Below are positions 1 through 5,000 of a stretch of 7,486 bases of DNA, piece after piece. The DNA lies in contig JAUVET010000059.1 in the NCBI GenBank assembly GCA_030594665.1, forward strand, positions 1 to 7,486, in the 5' to 3' direction. The notes below the pieces were generated by a model, which was given only the letters and a program-made list of their open reading frames with translations, was not told the origin of the DNA and searched no databases. Position 1 is the first letter of the stretch; the number at the start of each line of letters is the position of its first letter. The position numbers were made by a program, and so were the translations under genes. This DNA comes from Methanosarcinaceae archaeon (GTDB lineage Archaea; Halobacteriota; Methanosarcinia; Methanosarcinales; Methanosarcinaceae).

Positions 1-1311
1 CTCTAAGCAGCTTGAGGTGAGGGCAGTAAGCCGGCGGAGCGTCTCTGTTATGAACAGATCGGTAACAGTGTGTATGCAAAAGTTGGTCTGATCCCTAGTT
101 TTCTCCCTAGTTTTCTCCGAAGATTCGCCCACCTTTACCAATGGGAACGTAATCTTATAGAAATCAATATCACCTGAAACCACCGGTTCATCTTCATAAT
201 AAGCCGTCCAGCCATTGAACATCTTATCAAAACCCGAACCCGCATTCTCAGACAGCTTGATCACCCTGAAAATCCTTGTAATAATGGAGTTTCTTGGCAT
301 TGTGAAATCTTCTTTCATGATAGATTCAATATCCTTGGGCAAACTACCCGGATTCAAAAACTCGATCCTGTCAAGGAACACCCGAATCCTTGGTTTCATA
401 GGGCTGAAATAATCGGAATGCATCAAAAGATTCACAAGTGCTTCCCTAATTGCAATAAGCTGGGGCTGGTCATCAGTCGCAAACCCGTCCGCCCTCATTG
501 TAAAAGGCAGATCGATCTTCTTCATCAGGCGTTCAAATATGCTGAAATAAAACCTGAATAGGTTCTCTTCCTCATAAAGCCTGTAATTATAACGGGTCGG
601 TGCATCAGAATAAGACGTACCCATAATCTCCAGGTAATCAACCCTGAAATCAGTAAGCAGTCGGTTGATATTATCCTCATTTCCAAAAACCAGTAGACCT
701 CCGATCGTAACCCTGCCATCGACCACAACCTGCAACTTTTCAAGTAGCTGCCCGGTTGACAATTTATTGTACCTATGCCCCGGATTCATATTCTCCATAT
801 AGGTTCTGTAATCAGTGATAGTTTTCTCGTCCAGATCATCAACCGTAAAATCCGTCAGCTCCTTATCCTTAAAACCAAAAGCAGAATCCCTGTACAGTGC
901 ATCTATCTCCATATCCGTTGCCCGCTGGTCTCCGCTACCGGTGCGTATAAACGTATTCTTTCTTGAATTGAAATAAACAGGCTTCTGTTCAGATGCAGGA
1001 ACATAGAAAGCAAGAACAACCTTTCCATTGAGGTTGTACTTCATACTCCTGACCCTGATCTTTTGGTTGAACTTATCCCCACGGAGTACAGTTGTGAAAT
1101 CCTGCTCGATCTTCTCGGCATCCTCAACACCACTGATCCTGAAAGTCTTGTCAACCTGGCTCACGCCAAAAACAAGCCAGCCACCATTCGTATTCGAAAA
1201 TGCACTGACCGTTTCAAAACTGCTTTTGGGAATGGAAGTCTTCGCTGCTTTCACCTCAAAATCTTCCCATTCAAGTTCTTCCAACCTGTCAAACAGTTCT
1301 TTCTGATCCAT
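1..1311 (-). CDS. AlbA_2 (Schlafen-type) DNA-binding protein with GHKL ATPase-like domain, 3' end off window
   Basis: Open for 437 codons from ATG at 1311 to the window edge. The N-terminal part resembles the AlbA_2/Schlafen domain: FEVKAA (residues 18-23), the glycine-rich SAFSNTNGGWLVFGV (36-50) and FIRTGSGDQRAT (121-132). The second half resembles the HATPase_c_4 / 'RecG C-terminal-like' module: REALVNLLMHSDY (289-301), DRIEFLNPGSLP (314-325) and ENAGSGFDKM (355-364). Such proteins are usually annotated as transcriptional regulators or helicase-like proteins and are common beside type I restriction-modification genes; the biochemical role is largely unknown. An AGGAG sequence 11 nt upstream supports the start. 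After the EKTREKTR repeat (residues 399-406) the family usually continues into a C-terminal winged helix, but the 31 residues seen here do not look like one, and G+C rises to about 51% in positions 1-90. The tail may therefore be rearranged. The family call is confident; the function is not. Confidence 0.85.
   Translation of the reverse strand, partial: MDQKELFDRLEELEWEDFEVKAAKTSIPKSSFETVSAFSNTNGGWLVFGVSQVDKTFRISGVEDAEKIEQDFTTVLRGDKFNQKIRVRSMKYNLNGKVVLAFYVPASEQKPVYFNSRKNTFIRTGSGDQRATDMEIDALYRDSAFGFKDKELTDFTVDDLDEKTITDYRTYMENMNPGHRYNKLSTGQLLEKLQVVVDGRVTIGGLLVFGNEDNINRLLTDFRVDYLEIMGTSYSDAPTRYNYRLYEEENLFRFYFSIFERLMKKIDLPFTMRADGFATDDQPQLIAIREALVNLLMHSDYFSPMKPRIRVFLDRIEFLNPGSLPKDIESIMKEDFTMPRNSIITRIFRVIKLSENAGSGFDKMFNGWTAYYEDEPVVSGDIDFYKITFPLVKVGESSEKTREKTRDQTNFCIHTVTDLFITETLRRLTALTSSCLE
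92..115. repeat. 12-bp tandem duplication inside the AlbA_2 gene
   Basis: Two perfect copies of TCCCTAGTTTTC lie head to tail (92-103 and 104-115), followed by TCC. On the minus strand they encode most of EKTREKTR. Short K/E/T-rich tandem repeats before the C-terminal winged helix are common in this family, so this is probably the natural linker. It also marks the point beyond which the sequence stops resembling the family. Confidence 0.8.
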
Positions 1312-1322
1312 AATTTGAATTA

Positions 1323-1327
1323 CTCCT
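1323..1327 (-). promoter_or_regulatory. Ribosome binding site of the AlbA_2 gene
   Basis: The minus strand reads AGAAGGAGTAATTCAAATT before the ATG at 1311, giving AGGAG with 11 nt to the start codon. It fixes the start of the AlbA_2 gene. It lies only 3 nt beyond the target duplication of MITE copy 1, so the insertion spared the ribosome binding site but cut it off from upstream DNA. Confidence 0.7.
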
Positions 1328-1330
1328 TCT

Positions 1331-1338
1331 TAAACGAT
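1331..1338. repeat. Target site duplication, left copy
   Basis: TAAACGAT, identical to 1544-1551, immediately outside the left terminal repeat of MITE copy 1. Removing the element and one copy joins the KilA-N reading frame to the AlbA_2 leader, which fits a simple insertion. Confidence 0.75.
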
Positions 1339-1543
1339 AAGACTTTTTAATATATTCTGGAATGATTTGGAAAACCACAGAGAACACAGAGGGACACAGA
1401 GAAAAATAAGGACCCTCTGCGCCCTGCACACCTTGCGGGCGTAGCAGGCATTCAACTCCGTATGAGGTGAATGTCCTTTGCATCCTCTGCGGTGAATATT
1501 TTGTGTCATGATTCATTTCATCCAGAATAAATTAAAAAGTCTC
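1339..1543. mobile_element. MITE-like element, copy 1 (205 bp, 8-bp target duplication)
   Basis: Non-coding element with 23-bp terminal inverted repeats, 21 of 23 identical, at 1339-1361 and 1521-1543. The core reads GACTTTTTAATATATTCTGG at the left end; the right end has one A-to-T change in that core. It is flanked by a perfect direct repeat TAAACGAT at 1331-1338 and 1544-1551, as expected of a target duplication from transposition. Inside are three CACAGAG motifs (1376-1382, 1385-1391, 1395-1401) and a partly complementary CCTCTGCGGT (1484-1493), so much of it could fold on itself. No transposase is encoded, so a partner would have to act in trans. A related shorter copy is at 3755-3887 in the same orientation. 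The parent IS family is not identifiable by eye. Confidence 0.82.
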
Positions 1544-1897
1544 TAAACGATCCGTGATATCTTTATGCGTAAAGGCACCACCATATTTTCCGGATTTTGA
1601 TATTATTCCTTGTGTATTGGTTGCTTTAATCCATTTTTTAGGAGACAACACAAAAGAGTTATTTCCTGCCTGATTTCTAAACTGGTCGAATTCGACCAGT
1701 TTAAAATCAATATTATTTATCCTCTCCCATAAACCTAAAAATTCTATTGTATCTTTAGATCTTGTCCAGTTTTTGATTACATCCGAAGAATGTTCTGGAT
1801 TCTTATATTTTGCAATATCTGTCAGGGAAATATAATCTTCATTCTTTTGTAAAGATAATACAATTTCTGTTCCGAGTCCGTTTATTTTTTTGCTCAT
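1532..1897 (-). CDS. KilA-N domain protein, short C-terminally truncated form
   Basis: Encodes 121 residues that recognisably match the KilA-N domain: EDYISLTDIAKYKNPEHSSD (20-39), IKNWTRSKDTIEFLGLWE (41-58), VEFDQFRNQAGNNSFVLSP (68-86) and KSGKYGGAFTHKDI (101-114). KilA-N is a predicted DNA-binding domain of phage, viral and accessory bacterial or archaeal proteins. Family members normally run on after HKDI (AFEFASWIS-like) for well over 100 further residues; here the protein ends seven residues later, at TDRLETF. The final ETF and the stop come from the terminal repeat of MITE copy 1. Without that element the frame would continue through RRSNSNYGSERTV into the AlbA_2 gene, so the conserved C-terminus was already missing. 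The gene starts 55 nt after the hsdM stop, probably in one operon with it. It may be a relic or a minimal DNA-binding protein. Confidence 0.75.
   Translation of the reverse strand: MSKKINGLGTEIVLSLQKNEDYISLTDIAKYKNPEHSSDVIKNWTRSKDTIEFLGLWERINNIDFKLVEFDQFRNQAGNNSFVLSPKKWIKATNTQGIISKSGKYGGAFTHKDITDRLETF
1544..1551. repeat. Target site duplication, right copy
   Basis: TAAACGAT, identical to 1331-1338, immediately outside the right terminal repeat of MITE copy 1. It lies within the last codons of the KilA-N gene (GAT CGT TTA on the minus strand). Confidence 0.75.
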
Positions 1898-1952
1898 CGT
1901 TAATGCCCTTAATAAATCCTTACAATCTCAGTCTCCTTAAATCCCCTTTACC

Positions 1953-3659
1953 TCAAACATCAAATCCCAATCCAGCAAGATTCTTCTTGATCTCCCCTTC
2001 CAATTTATCACTTTCCTCAAACTGCACTTTTAACCGACCAGTGAGTGTAGCCATCTTCTCGGCAAAAGGAATCCCATCATCTTCCTCAGCTTCCACGCCC
2101 ACATAACGACCCGGGGTCAGCACGAAATCGTGTTTTCGAATAGCCGCCTTATCAGCAGAAAAGCTAAAGCCGGCCTGGTTATCCTCCTCTGACCATTTCC
2201 GTTGCCACTTATGGAAAGTATCAACGATCAGTCTGGTATCTTCAACCTTAAAATCCCGCAGAACACGGTCTTTCATATAACCCAGATTACGTGCATCGAT
2301 AAACAACACTTCACCACGCCTGTTTCTTTTACCGTCCTTTTCACCCTTATCCTTAGTCAAAAACCAGATACAAGCAGGAATTTGGGTATTGGTAAACAGT
2401 TGCCCGGGTAATGCCACCATACACTCCACAAGATCCTGCTCCACAAGGTTTCTTCGAATCGTCCCTTCGTTATTGGTATTACTGCTCATGGAGCCATTGG
2501 CCAATAACAGTGCCATGCTGCCGGTGGGCGCCAGATGGTGCAGCATGTGCTGTAGCCATGCAAAGTTTGCATTCCCTTTTGGCGGCGTACCATATTTCCA
2601 GCGCACATCGCCAGCCAGCTTTTCATGCCACCACTCCTTCATATTAAAAGGCGGATTAGCCATCACAAAATCAGCGCGCAGGTCCGGATGTTGGTCATCA
2701 AGAAAACTATCCGCATTCTTTTTCCCAAAATTAAAATCAATTCCGCGAATAGCCATGTTCATAGCAGCAAGCTTCCATGTAGTTGGGTTGGATTCCTGCC
2801 CATACACGGAAATTTGTTTTTTCTGCTCGGCGGCGTCATAGTGTTTTACCCTGGCATGTTCTTCAATGAACTTATCACTGGAAACAAAAAAACCACCACT
2901 ACCCATAGCAGGATCGTACACGCGGCCTTTGTATGGCTCCAGTATTTCCACGATCAGGTTAACAATCGATTTAGGCGTGTAATACTGGCCGCCCTGCTTG
3001 CCTTCGGCAAGAGCAAACTGACCCAAAAAATATTCATACACATGACCGAGAATGTCTTTAGACTTCAGGTTGAGTTTTTTATCCTTGTACTCTGTAGCAT
3101 GAAATCCGGTTGTGCTGAATTCAATGACCAAACCAATGAGCTTGTCCGCATCCAACTGGAACTGGCTAATGCGGTTTAAAATGCCTTTGAGTTTTGGGTT
3201 GGCTTTTTCAATCTCATCAAAAGCGTTATCGATCAGCCACGAAACAGAGCGCATTTTGATGTCTTCACCCTGATTATTTTTCCATATTATGCTGCCGGTA
3301 GGAAGAATTGATTTTTCTTTCAAAGTATCCCATCGGGCGGTTTTTGGAACCCAGAATATGTTCTTTTCAATATAATAATCATTAATTTCCAGCTCGGCTT
3401 CTATGGCTTGCTGGTATTCATCGTCATTATCGTAATCATCACGGGGCATATAATAGATATTGTTATCATCATCTTTTTTAAATAACTCGACAAGTTCATT
3501 CTGGCGCTCTTCGAAGGCATCAGACACGTATTTAAGGAAGATCAGCCCTAACACCACGTGTTTGTAATTGGCTGCATCCAGATTAGAGCGCAGTTTATCG
3601 GCAGCCTTCCAGAGCTGGGTGTCAAGTTCTTTTAAAAATTGTTGTTCAGCATCAGTCAT
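1953..3659 (-). CDS. hsdM: Type I restriction-modification system methyltransferase subunit (N6-adenine)
   Basis: Full-length HsdM of 568 residues, within the usual 500-600 range. The N-terminal HsdM_N helical domain starts with QLWKAADKLRSNLDAANYKH (residues 15-34) and LGLIFLKYVSDAFEERQNEL (37-56). The methyltransferase domain has QYYTPKSIVNLIV (225-237), the SAM-binding motif DPAMGSGGF (249-257) and the catalytic N6-adenine motif NPPF (335-338), so it looks active. HsdM transfers methyl groups from SAM to adenine and needs the specificity subunit HsdS; HsdR would be required for cleavage. Neither is in the window; they could lie beyond the left edge, after the KilA-N and AlbA_2 genes. A GGAAG about 12 nt before the ATG supports this start. 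MITE copy 2 lies 95 bp upstream. The frame is intact throughout. Confidence 0.96.
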   Translation of the reverse strand: MTDAEQQFLKELDTQLWKAADKLRSNLDAANYKHVVLGLIFLKYVSDAFEERQNELVELFKKDDDNNIYYMPRDDYDNDDEYQQAIEAELEINDYYIEKNIFWVPKTARWDTLKEKSILPTGSIIWKNNQGEDIKMRSVSWLIDNAFDEIEKANPKLKGILNRISQFQLDADKLIGLVIEFSTTGFHATEYKDKKLNLKSKDILGHVYEYFLGQFALAEGKQGGQYYTPKSIVNLIVEILEPYKGRVYDPAMGSGGFFVSSDKFIEEHARVKHYDAAEQKKQISVYGQESNPTTWKLAAMNMAIRGIDFNFGKKNADSFLDDQHPDLRADFVMANPPFNMKEWWHEKLAGDVRWKYGTPPKGNANFAWLQHMLHHLAPTGSMALLLANGSMSSNTNNEGTIRRNLVEQDLVECMVALPGQLFTNTQIPACIWFLTKDKGEKDGKRNRRGEVLFIDARNLGYMKDRVLRDFKVEDTRLIVDTFHKWQRKWSEEDNQAGFSFSADKAAIRKHDFVLTPGRYVGVEAEEDDGIPFAEKMATLTGRLKVQFEESDKLEGEIKKNLAGLGFDV

Positions 3660-4067
3660 AATTAATAACTTCCATCATTCAAATTGTTCATTGTCGTGAT
3701 AAACCAATGCAATAGTCAGGCAATCACAGCTGTGTATATGGTCAGTGTGTTTTTGAGACTTATTATTATCTTCCGGAATGGTTCGGAAAAACACAAAGAG
3801 CGCAGGGAAAAATATGGACCCTCAGCGTCCTCTGCGGTAAATTTTTTGTACCACGATCCATTTATCCGGAATATATTAAAAAGTCACTTCAACTTCAAGT
3901 TATATTTCTGTTCTGGCAGTTATGTTTTTCAGTAATTTAAATTTGCTGAAATCCAATCAAAGCAATACTTTCCATTTTTCTATATATCACCTAACAATAC
4001 TTCTTAAGTGAGGCATTTGCCAATTCGGTCGCACTGCCCACACGATACCAGAATGAACCAAAATCAA
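3660..4067. other. Intergenic stretch between hsdM and the DUF192 gene
   Basis: Apart from MITE copy 2 and the doubtful 26-codon ORF near the DUF192 stop, no gene is supported here. Positions 3888-3990 are AT-rich and hold an imperfect palindrome, TTCAG...CTGAA, at 3928-3950. The hsdM promoter should lie between about 3670 and 3755, but no strong TATA box stands out. Confidence 0.6.
3755..3887. mobile_element. MITE-like element, copy 2 (133 bp, internally deleted)
   Basis: Ends at 3755-3777 and 3865-3887 are inverted repeats with 19 of 23 matches, and both resemble the termini of copy 1. Internal blocks are also shared: AAAAATATGGACCCTC at 3808-3823 (AAAAATAAGGACCCTC at 1402-1417 in copy 1) and CCTCTGCGGT at 3829-3838 (1484-1493 in copy 1). 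Only 5 nt separate these blocks here, against 66 nt in copy 1, so this copy lost about 60 bp internally, or copy 1 gained it. No target duplication is visible and the ends have diverged more, which suggests an older insertion. It lies upstream of hsdM in the same orientation as copy 1. Confidence 0.75.
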
Positions 4068-4071
4068 TCAT
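3991..4071 (-). CDS. Possible 26-residue small protein overlapping the DUF192 stop (ATGA)
   Basis: An ATG on the minus strand at 4071 overlaps the DUF192 TGA in an ATGA arrangement typical of translational coupling. The ORF encodes 26 residues, including WYRVGSATELANASLKK, and ends at TAG (3991-3993). Base composition is more G+C-rich than the AT-rich DNA that follows, as in genes. If TAG were read through, as methanogens with pyrrolysine can do, 17 more codons would follow to a TAA at 3937-3939. No known family is recognised, and an ORF this short is easily open by chance. It could also be the remnant of a larger gene. Confidence 0.25.
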   Translation of the reverse strand: MIDFGSFWYRVGSATELANASLKKYC

Positions 4072-4421
4072 ACAGAACTAAAGGAAAGTTGTTCTCCAAC
4101 CGCCAACTTGTTTTTCAATATCGTGCCTTGCGGCATTTCAATAATGTACTTGACTTTTTCACCCGATGATGTCCTGCCTGTCCATGGACGGAGTTGTGCA
4201 ATTTTTGTGATTGTCTTTGAATCATCCAAAAACAGAACATCGATCGGAAACCTGACAAAAAGCATGTGAAGAGAAACTCGTTTTGGTCGCTTCATCTCAA
4301 ACACAAGGGCATAGCCATTTTTAATCTTTTTTCGAAACATCAATCCAAGGATCTGACTAATAATACTACGTGCAAATTCCATATCTGATGCAATGATTTT
4401 ACCAGTAAACTTTAATAGCAT
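4068..4421 (-). CDS. DUF192 family protein
   Basis: A 117-residue protein matching the DUF192 (COG1430) family of small beta-rich proteins. Recognisable parts are EFARSIISQILGLMFRKKI (15-33, corresponding to the 'A.t...r..GLM.R' start of the family), MLFVRFPIDVLFLDD (53-67, the family's 'M.f..~piDvlFld' core) and YIIEMPQGTI (92-101, the 'vLElpaG' segment). The family has no established biochemical activity. In bacteria many members carry signal peptides; this one does not and should be cytoplasmic. The start at 4421 is the only sensible one. It lies 20 nt below a TATA-like arm of the divergent promoter, so the mRNA may be leaderless or nearly so; no good ribosome binding site is seen. The gene is divergent from the aIF1 gene. 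Confidence 0.88.
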   Translation of the reverse strand: MLLKFTGKIIASDMEFARSIISQILGLMFRKKIKNGYALVFEMKRPKRVSLHMLFVRFPIDVLFLDDSKTITKIAQLRPWTGRTSSGEKVKYIIEMPQGTILKNKLAVGEQLSFSSV

Positions 4422-4440
4422 CGTTGATTACTCTATATGT

Positions 4441-4470
4441 CATATTATAATTTATTTACATTATAATATG
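4441..4470. promoter_or_regulatory. Symmetric divergent promoter: perfect 10-10-10 inverted repeat
   Basis: CATATTATAA (4441-4450) and TTATAATATG (4461-4470) are exact reverse complements separated by a 10-bp AT-only-but-one spacer. The right arm lies about 25 nt before the expected transcription start of the aIF1 gene, with GGAGG following at 4493. The left arm, read on the minus strand, lies 20-29 nt before the DUF192 ATG. Each arm is therefore placed like an archaeal TATA box for one gene. The repeat could also be a dimer-binding operator; the sequence alone cannot separate these roles. Confidence 0.65.
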
Positions 4471-4492
4471 TAACAAGATACATAATAACATC

Positions 4493-4497
4493 GGAGG
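4493..4497 (+). promoter_or_regulatory. Ribosome binding site of the aIF1 gene
   Basis: GGAGG followed by AT, 12 nt before the ATG at 4510. It is the strongest Shine-Dalgarno match in the window and fixes the start of the aIF1 gene. Confidence 0.75.
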
Positions 4498-4509
4498 ATA
4501 AAACAAAAA

Positions 4510-4818
4510 ATGAGTTCAGAAATGTGCCACGTCTGCGGATTGCCATCAGAATTGTGCATCTGTGAAGAAGTAGCAAAAGAGCAACAACGAATTGTCGTTA
4601 AAGTGAACAGACGAAGATATGGAAAGGAAGTTACAGTTGTTGACGGCTTTGATGCCCATGAGATCGACCTTCATGAACTATCCACATACCTGAAATCAAA
4701 ATTCGCATGTGGCGGTACTGTAAAAGGCAATACTGTTGAATTGCAGGGTAATCATCTTTCACGTATGAAAGAGGTGCTTGTTGCAAAAGGATTCTCTCCT
4801 GATCAAATAAGAGATTAA
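4510..4818 (+). CDS. Translation initiation factor aIF1 (SUI1/eIF1 family)
   Basis: A 102-residue SUI1-fold protein. The N-terminus has a zinc-knuckle pattern, Cys6-x2-Cys9-x6-Cys16-x-Cys18, as in many archaeal members. The SUI1 core follows: [21 protein letters not shown] (28-48), [18 protein letters not shown] (65-82) and a final helix, [18 protein letters not shown]. The length is normal. By homology, aIF1 binds the small ribosomal subunit near the P site and helps select the correct start codon. The gene stands alone with its own promoter and a strong ribosome binding site, divergent from the DUF192 gene. The isc operon behind it starts 182 bp later and has its own promoter. No anomalies are seen. 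Confidence 0.93.
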   Translation: MSSEMCHVCGLPSELCICEEVAKEQQRIVVKVNRRRYGKEVTVVDGFDAHEIDLHELSTYLKSKFACGGTVKGNTVELQGNHLSRMKEVLVAKGFSPDQIRD

Positions 4819-4908
4819 AAATTTACATATTTTGAGGTTTGTGTGCATGACCAAATGGTTTGCCACAATATTTTTAGTATTATGTGACTTAATGTAAATT
4901 GAATAGTC

Positions 4909-4939
4909 GTACATTGTACAATCATAGCGTGTATGCTAT
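4909..4939. promoter_or_regulatory. Candidate operator: palindromic elements upstream of the isc promoter
   Basis: Adjacent symmetric elements precede the TATA box. GTACA-T-TGTAC lies at 4909-4919 and overlaps a perfect 10-bp palindrome, ATTGTACAAT, at 4913-4922. Next is ATAGC-(6 nt)-GCTAT at 4924-4939. They end 5 bp before the TATA-like sequence, where the BRE and upstream activator sites lie in archaeal promoters. The HTH protein encoded downstream in the same operon is the obvious candidate ligand. That link is inference. Confidence 0.4.
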
Positions 4940-4944
4940 AATAG

Positions 4945-4952
4945 TTATATAT
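4945..4952 (+). promoter_or_regulatory. TATA box of the isc operon
   Basis: TTATATAT, within the longer run TTATATATTTATATG, lies 49-56 nt before the iscS ATG. Transcription would start near 4975 and give a leader of roughly 25 nt. No Shine-Dalgarno sequence is seen in that leader, which contains a tandem ACTTAG (4981-4992). Confidence 0.6.
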
Positions 4953-5000
4953 TTATATGTCGATGATTAACTAAATTCAAACTTAGACTTAGACGATAAC

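Noticed and set aside
1376..1401. Three CACAGAG repeats considered as a CRISPR array
   Set aside because: Seven-base units at 9-10 bp spacing are far from a CRISPR layout, and they belong to the MITE interior.
1289..1516. Minus-strand 75-codon ORF between the AlbA_2 and KilA-N genes
   Set aside because: It lies almost wholly inside MITE copy 1 and has the low-complexity character of translated CACAGAG-type repeats. Its end is the old KilA-N continuation. Not a gene.
2389..3179. Long plus-strand ORFs antisense to hsdM (150 and 184 codons)
   Set aside because: They are mirror frames of an intact, strongly conserved hsdM and show no domain character of their own.
3684..3935. Plus-strand 83-codon ORF across MITE copy 2
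   Set aside because: It spans the element and AT-rich flanks, with no ribosome binding site and no family resemblance.
3928..3950. Imperfect palindrome TTCAG...CTGAA downstream of the DUF192 gene
   Set aside because: Considered as a terminator for the minus-strand gene, but on that strand it is followed by A residues rather than T residues, and the stem is weak.
4820..4900. 9-bp inverted repeat AATTTACAT / ATGTAAATT between the aIF1 and iscS genes
   Set aside because: The arms are AT-rich and 63 nt apart, so chance is likely. It is not convincing as a terminator or riboswitch.
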